Shown: positions 25,070 to 33,909, counted from the stretch's first letter. The stretch: 57,689 nucleotides of DNA from Bradyrhizobium campsiandrae (GCF_014529705.1 NZ_JAANIH010000058.1:1-57689), one strand, 5' to 3'. Numbers and translations are program-made. The notes: a model not told the origin generated them from the letters alone.

Positions 25070-26093
25070 TGGCGCTGGAGGAAATCTAGTCGCCCTTAGA
25101 CGGGGGAGAGCTCGGCTTTTTGTACTCAGGCTGAGGGAAGAGACTGATTACTCCTCCTTTCGGCGTAGTCTCAGACAGCAGTTTTACGCTGATGTAATTT
25201 TCTTGCCCCAATATTTTTGCTTTTGCTTCTGAAGGAACTTTTAGCTCAATGACATGCGGGCTTACGTCCAAAATATAGAAAACGATTTTGTGGGATGCGC
25301 CTGGATCAACTTTGCCTGAGGTAAAATCCCACGACCTCTCAAGGATAGTGGCTCCAGAACCGAAGACCCCGCCTGCGGCCAAGAATTTTTTGTATGTCAA
25401 TGCGAACTCGATCCGGACATCTAACAGAGTGTGATCGCCGTAATTGGTCAATTCGCACCTAAATGCGTTGTGTGCGATTGCCCCTTCAGAGAAGCGATAC
25501 TCTGAATTTGGAATTGTCACCATTTGCGACCATGTGAACAGTGGCCGGTCGGCTGCGGCAAAACCTAATCTGGCAACCGTGAGCTTGCCGCTCTCCGGCA
25601 CTTTAACCGGCTGAGACGCCATCTGACATTCCAAGTAGAGACTCGGAATGGTAGCCTGCTCATGGGTCTGGGCGGGCTGCGCTTCCGCCGGGACAGAATG
25701 GCCGGACTGTTCTGATGTATCGGAAGTACGGTAGGAACGACTAAAATGCCATAGCAGTCCAACGCCAACTAGCATGGCCCCAGCAATGATGGCGGCCAGT
25801 GGGCCGTATTGCAGCCTTGCGTGAGACAATTCTTCGATGCCTAAGATAAGGCTATAGGTCAGCCAAGAGAGGCCAATGCCCGCCAGTGAATAGCTAAGCG
25901 CTCTGGGCATCTTAGGCCAAAACTCTGGGGCAACGATGGCTAGAAATCCTAGCCCAACCCCAACCGCTTCTGTGCCTGTCATGCCGATAGCTCCACGGGA
26001 ACCATAGCCTAGGAACGGCTGATTCTGAACAACGTGAAGCGTGTTGTGACCGGGTCATATGCGCCGCCCGGTGGCGTTTGCGCCATAATACCG
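25044..26093. mobile_element. transposase-less element (1,050 bp) with 26-bp perfect inverted repeats and 8-bp target duplication
   Basis: The ends are exact inverted copies over 26 bases (25044-25069 and 26068-26093) and continue imperfectly inward (TGGCGC versus GCGGCGC). Both are directly flanked by the same 8 bases, CAGTTTCG. This is the signature of transposition. The interior is visibly poorer in G+C than the flanks and contains one gene, on the minus strand, with no transposase. It would therefore be a non-autonomous unit moved by an enzyme supplied elsewhere. Eight-base duplications occur in several IS families (for example IS66, ISL3, IS1595), so the parent family is not settled. The insertion lies in an intergenic region and disrupts no gene I can see. 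Confidence 0.88.
25086..25982 (-). CDS. cargo gene: membrane protein of unknown function
   Basis: A 298-residue protein filling the transposon-like element. It starts with ATG 25982 behind GTGGAGC. The N-terminal third has three hydrophobic segments (about 6-22, 29-50, 63-80; e.g. LAAIIAGAMLVGVGLLWHF), then a Ser/Gln-rich linker (TSDTSEQSGHSVPAEAQPAQ) and a soluble C-terminal domain of beta character (ECQMASQPVKVPESGKLTVA, NAFRCELTNYGDHTLLDVRI, WDFTSGKVDPGASHKIVFYI). That domain looks like an Ig-like beta sandwich. I recognise no family. Base composition is lower in G+C than neighbouring genes, supporting transfer. An effector, receptor or immunity role would be a guess. Confidence 0.82.
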   Translation of the reverse strand: MTGTEAVGVGLGFLAIVAPEFWPKMPRALSYSLAGIGLSWLTYSLILGIEELSHARLQYGPLAAIIAGAMLVGVGLLWHFSRSYRTSDTSEQSGHSVPAEAQPAQTHEQATIPSLYLECQMASQPVKVPESGKLTVARLGFAAADRPLFTWSQMVTIPNSEYRFSEGAIAHNAFRCELTNYGDHTLLDVRIEFALTYKKFLAAGGVFGSGATILERSWDFTSGKVDPGASHKIVFYILDVSPHVIELKVPSEAKAKILGQENYISVKLLSETTPKGGVISLFPQPEYKKPSSPPSKGD

Positions 26094-26101
26094 CAGTTTC
26101 G
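26068..26101. repeat. right terminal inverted repeat and target duplication
   Basis: 26068-26093 is the exact reverse complement of 25044-25069, followed immediately by CAGTTTCG (26094-26101), the right copy of the target duplication. The next gene starts 118 bases further on. Confidence 0.9.
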
Positions 26102-26219
26102 TAGGTTGTCCGGCGCCGCGCCAACTCGCTGATTTTGTTCCAATTCATACTTTCCTAACCTTCGATGGTAACGGGGTCTTGTCGGTTTTGCTGCATCTTG
26201 CATCCCACGGGAGGGCTGG

Positions 26220-28883
26220 ATGGGCGCATCAATCCGATGGACTGCGCGACTGCGCGCGCTGCTTCGCCGCTGGCGGGGCGCGCCACAGACGTGGCTGATC
26301 GTCGGCGGCTTCGTGCTGATGGCGGCGATGGCCATCGGCACCGGGCTCACCGTCGACCGCTTCCGCCAGAACGCGATCGAGACCGGCCGCGACAGCCTGG
26401 AAAGCTCGGTCCGTCTGCTCGCCCGCCATTTCGACCGCGAGTTCGAGGATTTTGCGGTGCTCCAGAAGAGCATCATCGCCGAGCTCGAGAGCCACGGTAT
26501 CGAATCCGCCGACGTGTTCCGCAGCGAGATGGGCACGCTCGCCATGCACGAGGTGCTGCGCACCAGGGCGAGCGGCTGGTCCGACGTCGCCGGCGCCAAC
26601 GTGTTCGATGCGAACGGCGTGCTGATCAACTCGTCCAGGCGCTGGCCCGTCGCCGACATCTCGGCGTCCGATCGCGGCTATTTCACCAGGCTCAAGAACG
26701 ACCCGGCGCTGCAGGAAGAGATCGAGGTCGTGCCCGGCCGCTTCGGCAATGGTCCGGCGATCGTGTTCGCGCGGCGCGTGTCGGGGCCGCATGGCGAGTT
26801 CCTCGGCCTGGTGTCGCGCGCCATCGCACCTGAGCAGCTCGAATCCTTCTTCGCATCGACCGGGCTCGGCGAAGAATCCTCGATCGCCATGCATCACCAG
26901 AACGGCCAGCTGCTGGCGCGCGTCCCGCATGTCGACGCCATGATCGGGCAGAACTACCGCACCGGCTCGGCGGAGCAGAAGGCCGTGTTCGAACGCAGCT
27001 TCGTCACGACCGAGCTCGCGAGCCCGATCGACGGCAAGGACCGCCTGGTCGCCTCGCGCATGCTGGCCGGCGAACCGCTGGTCGTGGTCGCCACCAAGTC
27101 GCGCGACGCAACGCTCGCGACCTGGCGCACGCAGACCAAGTTCTTCGTCACCGTGGCCGTGCTATCGATCGGCCTGCTGGTGCTGACGCTGCTGCTGATC
27201 TTCCGCCAGGTGACGCGCCGCGTCTCGCTGGAGAAGCAGCGGCTCGACACCGCGATGAACACGATGACGCAGGGCCTTCTGATGTTCGACCAGGACCAGC
27301 GGCTCATCGTCTGCAACCGCCGCTACATCGAAATGTACGGCCTCTCGACCGCGGTGGTGAGGCCAGGCACCTATTTCCGCGAACTGATCCAGCATCGCGC
27401 CGACACCGGCTCGTTCGACGGCGACGTCGATTCGTATTGCGACGACATTCTGGCCAACATCGGGCGCATCAAGAGCAACATCGTCGAGACGTCCGACGGC
27501 CGCCTGATCGAGATCAAGAACCAGCCCAGCGCGGCCGGCGGCTGGCTCGCCACCCATGACGACGTCACCGAGCGCATCCGCGCCGACGAGCGCATTGCGC
27601 ATATGGCGCATTACGACGCGCTGACCGACCTGCCCAACCGCGTGCTGATGCGCGGCCATCTGGAACGGCGCGTGGCCGAGCTCGCCCACGGCAATCCGTT
27701 CGCGATCCTCTATATCGACGTCGACGAGTTCAAGGGCGTCAACGATTCGCTCGGCCACGAGGTCGGCGACGAATTGCTGCGCCAGGTCGCAAGCCGCCTG
27801 CGCGCCTGCGTCAGCGGCAACGATCTCGTGGCGCGGCTCGGCGGCGACGAGTTCGCGATCATCAAGGCCGGCACCAGCGACCGGGCCGAGCTGACGGCGC
27901 TCGCCGAACGGATCCTGCGGGCGCTGCGCATGCCGGTGGACTGCAAGGGGCAGGAGATTTCGACCGATGCCAGCATCGGCATCGCGATCGCGCCCGACCA
28001 TGGCGACGATCTCGAAGAGCTGCTCAAGCGCGCCGACCTCGCGATGTATGCGGCGAAATCGGAGGGCCGCGGCACGTTCCGCACCTTCGTGCCGGAATAT
28101 GACGACAAGGCGCGGCAGCGCCGCCAGCTCGAGCTCGATCTGCGCCAGGCGCTCGCGCGCGGCGAGTTCGAGGTGCACTACCAGCCGCTGGTCGATCTGT
28201 CCGCCAATGTCGTCACCGGCTGCGAGGCGCTGCTGCGCTGGCGCCATCCCGAGCGCGGCATGGTCTCGCCCGCCGATTTCATTCCGGTCGCGGAAGACAC
28301 CGGCCTGATCGGCGAGATCGGCGAATGGGTCTTGAAGCAGGCCTGCCTCGAAGCCGCCTCCTGGCCCGGCGACATCCACATCGCGGTCAACGTCTCGCCG
28401 GTGCAGTTCCGCTCCAGGACGCTGGCGCTGAAGGTTGCCGCGGCGCTCGCCGAATCGGGCCTCGCGCCCGGACGGCTCGAGCTCGAGATCACCGAAACCG
28501 TGCTGATCCGCGACGACGCGGAGGCGCTGACCATCCTGCAGCAGCTGCGCGAGCTCGGCGTGCGCATCGCGCTCGACGATTTCGGCACCGGCTATTCGTC
28601 ACTGAGCTATCTGCACCGCTTCCCGTTCGACAAGATCAAGATCGACCGCAGCTTCATTTGCGACATCGGCGAGCCCGCCGATTCCTCGCCGATTGTCCAG
28701 GCCGTGGTGCACATGGCCGCCGCCCGGCACATGGCGACGACAGCGGAAGGCGTCGAGACCGAGACGCAGCGCGAGGTACTGCGCCAGCTCGGATGCAGCC
28801 AGATGCAGGGCTGGCTGTTCAGCCCGGCGGTGCCGGCGGCGAAGCTGAAGCAATTGCTGTCGAAGCAGGCGGCTGCGGCCTGA
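26220..28883 (+). CDS. membrane GGDEF-EAL cyclic-di-GMP enzyme with Cache and PAS domains
   Basis: An 887-residue protein able in principle to make and break c-di-GMP. Domains: N-terminal membrane segment about 22-42, periplasmic dCache (about 45-290), second membrane segment about 305-328 (FFVTVAVLSIGLLVLTLLLIF), PAS (about 345-450, with MNTMTQGLLMFDQDQRLIVC), GGDEF (about 455-620) and EAL (about 635-880). Catalytic motifs are intact: RLGGDEFAII, CEALLRWRHPERG and DDFGTGYSSLSYL with KIDRSF. Start ATG follows GGGAGGGCTGG. Both domains look competent, so the net direction cannot be told. The upstream promoter region was brought close to the inserted element's right end, and may be altered by it. 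Confidence 0.95.
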   Translation: MGASIRWTARLRALLRRWRGAPQTWLIVGGFVLMAAMAIGTGLTVDRFRQNAIETGRDSLESSVRLLARHFDREFEDFAVLQKSIIAELESHGIESADVFRSEMGTLAMHEVLRTRASGWSDVAGANVFDANGVLINSSRRWPVADISASDRGYFTRLKNDPALQEEIEVVPGRFGNGPAIVFARRVSGPHGEFLGLVSRAIAPEQLESFFASTGLGEESSIAMHHQNGQLLARVPHVDAMIGQNYRTGSAEQKAVFERSFVTTELASPIDGKDRLVASRMLAGEPLVVVATKSRDATLATWRTQTKFFVTVAVLSIGLLVLTLLLIFRQVTRRVSLEKQRLDTAMNTMTQGLLMFDQDQRLIVCNRRYIEMYGLSTAVVRPGTYFRELIQHRADTGSFDGDVDSYCDDILANIGRIKSNIVETSDGRLIEIKNQPSAAGGWLATHDDVTERIRADERIAHMAHYDALTDLPNRVLMRGHLERRVAELAHGNPFAILYIDVDEFKGVNDSLGHEVGDELLRQVASRLRACVSGNDLVARLGGDEFAIIKAGTSDRAELTALAERILRALRMPVDCKGQEISTDASIGIAIAPDHGDDLEELLKRADLAMYAAKSEGRGTFRTFVPEYDDKARQRRQLELDLRQALARGEFEVHYQPLVDLSANVVTGCEALLRWRHPERGMVSPADFIPVAEDTGLIGEIGEWVLKQACLEAASWPGDIHIAVNVSPVQFRSRTLALKVAAALAESGLAPGRLELEITETVLIRDDAEALTILQQLRELGVRIALDDFGTGYSSLSYLHRFPFDKIKIDRSFICDIGEPADSSPIVQAVVHMAAARHMATTAEGVETETQREVLRQLGCSQMQGWLFSPAVPAAKLKQLLSKQAAAA

Positions 28884-28900
28884 GCCGCGGCGGTCCGAAT

Positions 28901-30400
28901 TCAGGCCGTCGACTTGATCAGGCGGAACGCCTCGTCCAAGAGATGCGGCGTGTGCTTGCCGGGCGAGAGCTTGCAGGCGCGATCGAAATAATCCTGCAGC
29001 GCGGGCCGGAACGCCGGATGCGCCGCCTTGTCGATGATGGTTGCGGCGCGCTGCTTCGGCGACAGGCCGCGCAGATCGGCCAGGCCCTGCTCGGTCACGA
29101 TGATTTGCACGTCATGCTCGGTGTGATCGACGTGGGTGACCATCGGCACGATGGCCGAGATCGATCCGCCCTTCGCGGTCGACGGCGTCATGAAGATCGA
29201 CAGATAGGCGTTGCGGGCGAAATCGCCGGAGCCGCCGATGCCGTTCATGATGGCGGTGCCGCGGATATGGGTCGAGTTGACGTTGCCGTAGATGTCGGCC
29301 TCGATCAGCCCGTTCATGGCGATGACGCCAAGCCGCCGGATCACCTCCGGATGGTTGGAGATCTCCTGCGTGCGCAGCACGATCTTCCGCTTGAGCCTGT
29401 CGATCTCGCCGTTGAACTGCCTGGTCGCGCCGGCGCTGAGCGACAACGCGGTGGCGGAGGCGAGCGTCATCCGGCCGGAGCGCAGCAGGTTCAGCATGCC
29501 GTCCTGCAACACCTCGGTATAGGCCGTCAGCCGCTCGAAGGGGCCGTCTTCGAGGCCTGCCATCACGGCGTTGGCGACATTGCCGACCCCGGACTGGATC
29601 GGCAGCAATTCCGGCGGCAGCCGGCCGTGGCGAACCTCGTGGCCGAGAAACTCGAGGATATGGCCGGCAATGGCCTTCGAGGTCGCATCGGGCGCGGCGA
29701 AGGTCGTGTCGCGGTCCGGCGCGTTGGTCTCGACCACGGCGACCACCTTGTCGGGGTCGCAGCGAAGCACGGCCTCGCCGATCCTGTCGCCGGGACCGAC
29801 GATGGGGATCGGCTTGCGGTGCGGCGGCAGCCTGGTGCCGTAGTAGATGTCGTGCATGCCGTGCAGCGCCGTGCTCACGCCGGAATTGACCTCGAGAATG
29901 ATGCGGTCGGCCTGATCCAGCCAGGTCTTGTTGTTGCCGACGGAGGCCGAGGGCACCAGGCTTCCGTCCGGCAGGATGGCGGTCACCTCAATCAGCGCGA
30001 CGTCGAGATGGCCGAGAAAACCGAACCAGGCGTATTGCGCGACATGGCTGAGATGGATGTCGATGTAGTCCATCGTGCCGGCATTGATGTGCGCGCGCGC
30101 GATGGGATCGGATTGATAAGGCAGGCGCAGCCCGACGCCGTCAACCCTGGCCAGCGCACCATCGAGCTCGGGCGCGGTCGAGGCGCCGGTCCATACGCCG
30201 ATGCGAAGCTGATCGCCGCGCGCATGCGCCTGCTCGATCCGGCGCGCCAACGCCATCGGAACCGCCTTTGGATAGCCCGATCCGGTGAAGCCGCTCATGC
30301 CCACATTCGCGCCGTGCGACACCAGCGCAGCGGCATCGTCGGCGGACATGATTTTCGAGCGAAGGGCCGGCGATGCAATGCGCGAACGATCAAAGGACAC
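28901..30400 (-). CDS. acetyl-CoA hydrolase / succinyl-CoA:acetate-type CoA-transferase
   Basis: A 499-residue class I CoA-transferase of the Ach1/ScpC group, exchanging CoA between short acyl-CoA (acetyl, propionyl) and succinate or hydrolysing it. Features: GANVGMSGFTGSGYPKAVP near the N-terminus, GIQ-type loop as LPIQSGVGNVANAVM (about 270-285), and the catalytic glutamate in IAMNGLIEADIYGNVNSTHI. The C-terminal GDFARNAYLSIF and VTEQGLADLRGLSPKQRA also match. It starts at GTG 30400 behind AGAGG. An FNR/FixK-type box lies 50 bases upstream. Converges with the GGDEF-EAL gene 17 bases away. Confidence 0.94.
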   Translation of the reverse strand: MSFDRSRIASPALRSKIMSADDAAALVSHGANVGMSGFTGSGYPKAVPMALARRIEQAHARGDQLRIGVWTGASTAPELDGALARVDGVGLRLPYQSDPIARAHINAGTMDYIDIHLSHVAQYAWFGFLGHLDVALIEVTAILPDGSLVPSASVGNNKTWLDQADRIILEVNSGVSTALHGMHDIYYGTRLPPHRKPIPIVGPGDRIGEAVLRCDPDKVVAVVETNAPDRDTTFAAPDATSKAIAGHILEFLGHEVRHGRLPPELLPIQSGVGNVANAVMAGLEDGPFERLTAYTEVLQDGMLNLLRSGRMTLASATALSLSAGATRQFNGEIDRLKRKIVLRTQEISNHPEVIRRLGVIAMNGLIEADIYGNVNSTHIRGTAIMNGIGGSGDFARNAYLSIFMTPSTAKGGSISAIVPMVTHVDHTEHDVQIIVTEQGLADLRGLSPKQRAATIIDKAAHPAFRPALQDYFDRACKLSPGKHTPHLLDEAFRLIKSTA

Positions 30401-30449
30401 ACGAACCTCTCTGTTTGCGCGGATTTTCCATGAAATCGGCCGTGATCGG

Positions 30450-30463
30450 ATGATCTAGATCAA
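30450..30463. promoter_or_regulatory. FNR/FixK-type box upstream of the CoA-transferase
   Basis: The plus strand reads ATGATCTAGATCAA, which matches the FNR/FixK consensus TTGAT-N4-ATCAA at all but the first position. It is centred about 56 bases upstream of the GTG start at 30400, the usual range for activation, and 93 bases upstream of the small gene at 30556. Confidence 0.6.
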
Positions 30464-30555
30464 GCGCTGCGCGGACGCGCTTCGACGTGACGTCATCCCA
30501 CGTGCCTCTCCTCTCCGCCTCTTGTATTTGCGCGGTGTTTCCATATCTGATCGGC

Positions 30556-30819
30556 ATGATGATGAAGCTCACACTCGTGCAGGACCAGGCCATTCAGGCG
30601 CTCACGGCGGGCATCGTCGGCGCCGAGACCTTCGACCGTCTGTTCGCGGGCATCCGTTTCGACAAGCTCGACGACACGATGCTCTACGCCTTCGCCAGGG
30701 ACGAGGAGATCGCATCCGACATCGAGGACAGCTACGCGCCCTACATCGCCGCCGTCGCAACGCAGGTGCTGGACACGCAGGTCGATGTCGTCGTCGTGAT
30801 GCCGAAGGTGTTGCAATAG
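30556..30819 (+). CDS. small protein of unknown function
   Basis: An 87-residue frame from the first of three consecutive ATG codons (30556, 30559, 30562). The product reads MKLTLVQDQAIQALTAGIVG after the Met run, then FAGIRFDKLDDTMLYAFARD and a C-terminus TQVDVVVVMPKVLQ. It is acidic and mixed alpha/beta, with no signal or membrane segment. No good ribosome site is visible; upstream sequence gives a longer open frame. Support is codon character and position divergent from the CoA-transferase, sharing the FNR/FixK-type box. I do not recognise it. Confidence 0.5.
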   Translation: MMMKLTLVQDQAIQALTAGIVGAETFDRLFAGIRFDKLDDTMLYAFARDEEIASDIEDSYAPYIAAVATQVLDTQVDVVVVMPKVLQ

Positions 30820-30974
30820 GCCCGCCGGCAAGGTCTGCGTCTGCGCACGCCAAGGCCTGCTGACTCAATCCACGACTTGCTCCATCGAGGAACGCTGCAA
30901 GCGTCTTCGCTGTCCCGGAGGGATGAGTTCCCCGAGGCAGCGAAGGCGCGAATGCGCACGCGTTCTCCATTGCC

Positions 30975-31000
30975 GATCTGTCTCGCCAGTGAGACAGATC
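30975..31000. promoter_or_regulatory. perfect 10-bp inverted repeat upstream of NmrA-like gene
   Basis: GATCTGTCTC (30975-30984), six-base spacer and GAGACAGATC (30991-31000). The overlapping AGAC-N5-GTCT (30992-31004) is the pattern of TetR-family operators. It lies about 80 bases upstream of the NmrA-like start at 31082. The rest of the 262-base gap 30820-31081 contains no gene I can support. Confidence 0.6.
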
Positions 31001-31081
31001 GTCTAAAAAGGACGTCTATCGGACCGGCTACGGATCACTAATTTGCGGGGTGTCTTCTAACCCCATCAAGGAGTGACCCCC

Positions 31082-31963
31082 ATGACCATTCTCGTAACCG
31101 GTGCCACCGGCCGTGTCGGCCGCCATGTTGTCGAACAGCTCGTCAAGCGCGGCGCCAAGGTGCGCGTGCTGACCCGTGACCCCGCCAAGGCCAAGTTCCC
31201 CGCTGGCGTCGACATCGCCAAGGGCGACCTTCTCGACATCGAGGCGCTGCGCGCCGCCTTCTCGGGCGTGCGAACGCTGTTCCTGCTGAACGCCGTGACC
31301 GGCGACGAATTCACGCAGGCGATCATCACGTTGAACATCGCCCGCGAGGCCGGTGTCGAGCGGGTCGTCTATCAATCGGTGTTCGACGCCGACGGGGCCG
31401 TGAACGTGCCGCACTTCGCCGTGAAATCGGGCGCCGAGCGCATGCTCGCGCGGATGGGCTTCAGCGCCACCATCCTGCGCCCGAGCTACTTCATCGACAA
31501 CGAGGTCATGATCAAGGACGTGATCCTCGATCATGGCGTCTATCCGATGCCGATCGGTAGCAAGGGCGTCGCCATGGTCGATGCGCGCGACATCGCCGAG
31601 GTCGCCGCGCTCGAACTGATCCGGCGCGACCAAGCCTCGGAAAAGCTCCCCGTGGAAACCATCAACCTGGTCGGCCCGGATACGCTGACCGGTCCTGACG
31701 CCGCCAAGATCTGGTCTGATATCCTGGGACGCCCGATCGTCTATGGCGGCGACGATCCCAGCGGCTTCGAGCAGACCATGGCGAGCTTCATGCCGAAATG
31801 GACGGCCTATGAGATGCGCCTGATGGCCGAGCGCTATGTCAGCGACGGCATGATCCCCGCAGCCGGCGACGTCGAACGGCTGACCCGGATGCTCGGTCGT
31901 CCGCTGCATTCCTACCGCGATTTCGCCGCCCAGATCGCGGCGGCCGCCGCCAAGCCGGCCTGA
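31082..31963 (+). CDS. NmrA-like NAD(P)-binding oxidoreductase
   Basis: A 293-residue atypical short-chain dehydrogenase of the NmrA/NAD(P)-binding group. The N-terminal motif ILVTGATGRVGRHVVEQL is the dinucleotide-binding site, followed by RVLTRDPAKAKFPAGVDIAK and the strand VRTLFLLNAVTGDEF. YxxxK catalytic spacing is not evident, as in NmrA-type members, which may sense redox cofactors or act on quinones. ATG at 31082 is preceded by AAGGAGTGACCCCC, a strong site; a GTG nine bases earlier is possible. No operon partner. A TetR-type inverted repeat upstream suggests regulation by an unlinked repressor. Confidence 0.9.
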   Translation: MTILVTGATGRVGRHVVEQLVKRGAKVRVLTRDPAKAKFPAGVDIAKGDLLDIEALRAAFSGVRTLFLLNAVTGDEFTQAIITLNIAREAGVERVVYQSVFDADGAVNVPHFAVKSGAERMLARMGFSATILRPSYFIDNEVMIKDVILDHGVYPMPIGSKGVAMVDARDIAEVAALELIRRDQASEKLPVETINLVGPDTLTGPDAAKIWSDILGRPIVYGGDDPSGFEQTMASFMPKWTAYEMRLMAERYVSDGMIPAAGDVERLTRMLGRPLHSYRDFAAQIAAAAAKPA

Positions 31964-32100
31964 CCATAGCGGCAGCGCCGTTACGACGACATTTTGCCAT
32001 CGGCCCGGGCCTCGCCACGCGCGACGCCCGGGCCTTTGGCGTGACCTCGCGGCAAAACCACGCTACCCTCCCAAGACAAGAGCAAGAGGAAACGCCAATC

Positions 32101-33798
32101 GTGTACGACTACATTATCGTGGGCGGCGGCTCGGCAGGGTCCGTGCTGGCCCACCGGCTCTCCGCTGGGAGTGCCAACAAGGTCCTGCTGTGCGAAGCCG
32201 GACAGGACACGCCGCCCGGCAACGAGCCGGCCGAAATCAGGGACAGCTATCCAGGCACCGCCTATTTCGATCCACGCTTCCACTGGACGGAATTGAAAGT
32301 CACGACCCAGGTCGTCAGCCACAACAATCCGCATGAAGCCCGCCCTCCCTTGCGCAAATACGAGCAGGCGCGCGTGCTCGGCGGCGGTTCCTCGATCAAC
32401 GGCCAGATGGCCAATCGCGGCGCGCCGACCGATTACGACGAATGGAACGCGCGCGGCGCCGAGGGCTGGTCGTGGGCCGACGTGCTGCCCTTCTTCAAGA
32501 GGGTGGAGCGCGATCTCGATTTCGACGGCCCGTATCACGGCAAGGACGGCCGCATTCCGGTGCGCCGCATTCCCAGAGAGCATTGGACGAAGCATTCCCA
32601 GGCGTTCGCCGACGCCTTCCAGCAGGCCGGCCATCAATATCTGCCCGACCAGAACGGCGAGTTCGTCGACGGCTATTTCCCGGTGACGCATTCCAATGAG
32701 GCCGAGCAGCGCGTCTCGGCCGCGATGGGCTATCTCGATCGCGACACCCGCAAGCGCGCCAATCTTGCGATCTCCACCAACACGCAAGTGCGAGAGCTGC
32801 TGTTCGAAGGCACGCAATGCGTCGGCGTGAAGGCCGTCATCGACGGCCGCGAGCAGCAGTTCCGCGGACGCGAGATCATCCTCTCCTCCGGCGCCATCCA
32901 TTCGCCGGCGCATCTGCTTCGTGCCGGGATCGGCCCGGTGGGCCACCTCAAGGATCTCGGCATTCCGGTGCTGATGGGCCTGCAAGGCGTCGGCCAGCGC
33001 CTGATGGATCATCCCTCGATCTCGCTGTCCTCCTTCGTCCGACGCGGCGCGCGCATGAACGAGCACACCAGGCGGCACATGCAGCTCGGCCTGCGTTACT
33101 CGTCAGGACTCGAAGGCGTGCCGAAGGGCGACATGTTCGTCGTGGTGCTGTCCAAATCGGCCTGGCACGCCGTCGGCGCGCAGATCGGCTCGCTGCTCAC
33201 CTTCGTCAACAAGACCTATTCCGAAACGGGACAGGTCAAGCTCGCCTCGCGCGATCCGACCGCCGAGCCGATCGTCGAGTTTAATCTGTTGTCCGACCGG
33301 CGCGACCTCGATCGCCTGATGAGCGGCTTCCGCAAGATGGCGGCGATCCAGATGAGCGACGTCGTGAAGCAGGTGACGGACAAGCCATTCCCGGCGGCCT
33401 ATACCGACAAGGTCCGCAAGATCGGCGTGGTCAACACCAGGAACAAGATCCTGACCAGGATCGCCGCGACGCTGATGGACGGACCGGCAGCGCTGCGTCA
33501 CTATTTGATCGACAATTTCGTCGTCGAAGGCTTCACCTTCGAGCAGGTGATGAATGACGACGAGGCACTGGAGGCCTTCGTGCGCAAAGCCACGATCGGC
33601 GTGTGGCACGCCTCATGCTCGTGCCGCATGGGCCGTACCGAGGATCCGATGGCGGTGGTCGACAATCAGGGACGCGTCAAAGGCATCCAGGGCCTGCGCG
33701 TCGTCGACGCCTCGATCTTCCCGGTGGTGCCGTGCGCCAACACCAATTTTCCGGTGCTGATGTCGGCGGAGAAGATCGCGGCGGCGATGATGGGGTGA
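32101..33798 (+). CDS. GMC-family FAD alcohol oxidoreductase
   Basis: A 565-residue glucose-methanol-choline oxidoreductase that oxidises an alcohol to an aldehyde with FAD. Motifs: DYIIVGGGSAGSVLAHRLS at the N-terminus, ARVLGGGSSINGQMANRG (GMC signature), SSGAIHSPAHLLRAGIGP (second signature) and the C-terminal catalytic HASCSCRMG with VVPCANTNFPVLMSAEK. GTG at 32101, behind AAGAGGAAACG, puts the Rossmann motif at the very start; a GTG at 32041 is less likely. Substrate is unknown; choline dehydrogenase-like members are the nearest by pattern. It converges with the chemoreceptor gene across a palindromic repeat. Confidence 0.92.
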   Translation: MYDYIIVGGGSAGSVLAHRLSAGSANKVLLCEAGQDTPPGNEPAEIRDSYPGTAYFDPRFHWTELKVTTQVVSHNNPHEARPPLRKYEQARVLGGGSSINGQMANRGAPTDYDEWNARGAEGWSWADVLPFFKRVERDLDFDGPYHGKDGRIPVRRIPREHWTKHSQAFADAFQQAGHQYLPDQNGEFVDGYFPVTHSNEAEQRVSAAMGYLDRDTRKRANLAISTNTQVRELLFEGTQCVGVKAVIDGREQQFRGREIILSSGAIHSPAHLLRAGIGPVGHLKDLGIPVLMGLQGVGQRLMDHPSISLSSFVRRGARMNEHTRRHMQLGLRYSSGLEGVPKGDMFVVVLSKSAWHAVGAQIGSLLTFVNKTYSETGQVKLASRDPTAEPIVEFNLLSDRRDLDRLMSGFRKMAAIQMSDVVKQVTDKPFPAAYTDKVRKIGVVNTRNKILTRIAATLMDGPAALRHYLIDNFVVEGFTFEQVMNDDEALEAFVRKATIGVWHASCSCRMGRTEDPMAVVDNQGRVKGIQGLRVVDASIFPVVPCANTNFPVLMSAEKIAAAMMG

Positions 33799-33801
33799 TG
33801 C

Positions 33802-33892
33802 CGTAGGGTGGGCAAAGCGAAAGCGTGCCCACGCAATTTTCGTGATCGAGAGAGGTGGTGGGCACGGCGCGAGGGCGCCTTTGCCCACCCTG
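33802..33892. repeat. GTAGGGTGGGCAAAG-type palindromic repeat, copy 1
   Basis: Starts CGTAGGGTGGGCAAAGCG, then CGTGCCCAC, a spacer, GTGGGCACGG and ends TTTGCCCACCCT. It lies between convergent GMC and chemoreceptor genes. Copies 2 and 3 (39662 and 53973) share the same arms and the same kind of location. Confidence 0.85.
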
Positions 33893-33909
33893 CAGATTCG
33901 GAGATCGCC

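Noticed and set aside
24999..25232. Small plus-strand frame running through the left inverted repeat
   Set aside because: It joins flanking sequence with the antisense of the cargo gene and has no ribosome site.
28325..30433. A 702-codon plus-strand frame crossing the end of the GGDEF-EAL gene and the CoA-transferase
   Set aside because: Both overlapped genes have intact catalytic motifs in their own frames; this frame has none.
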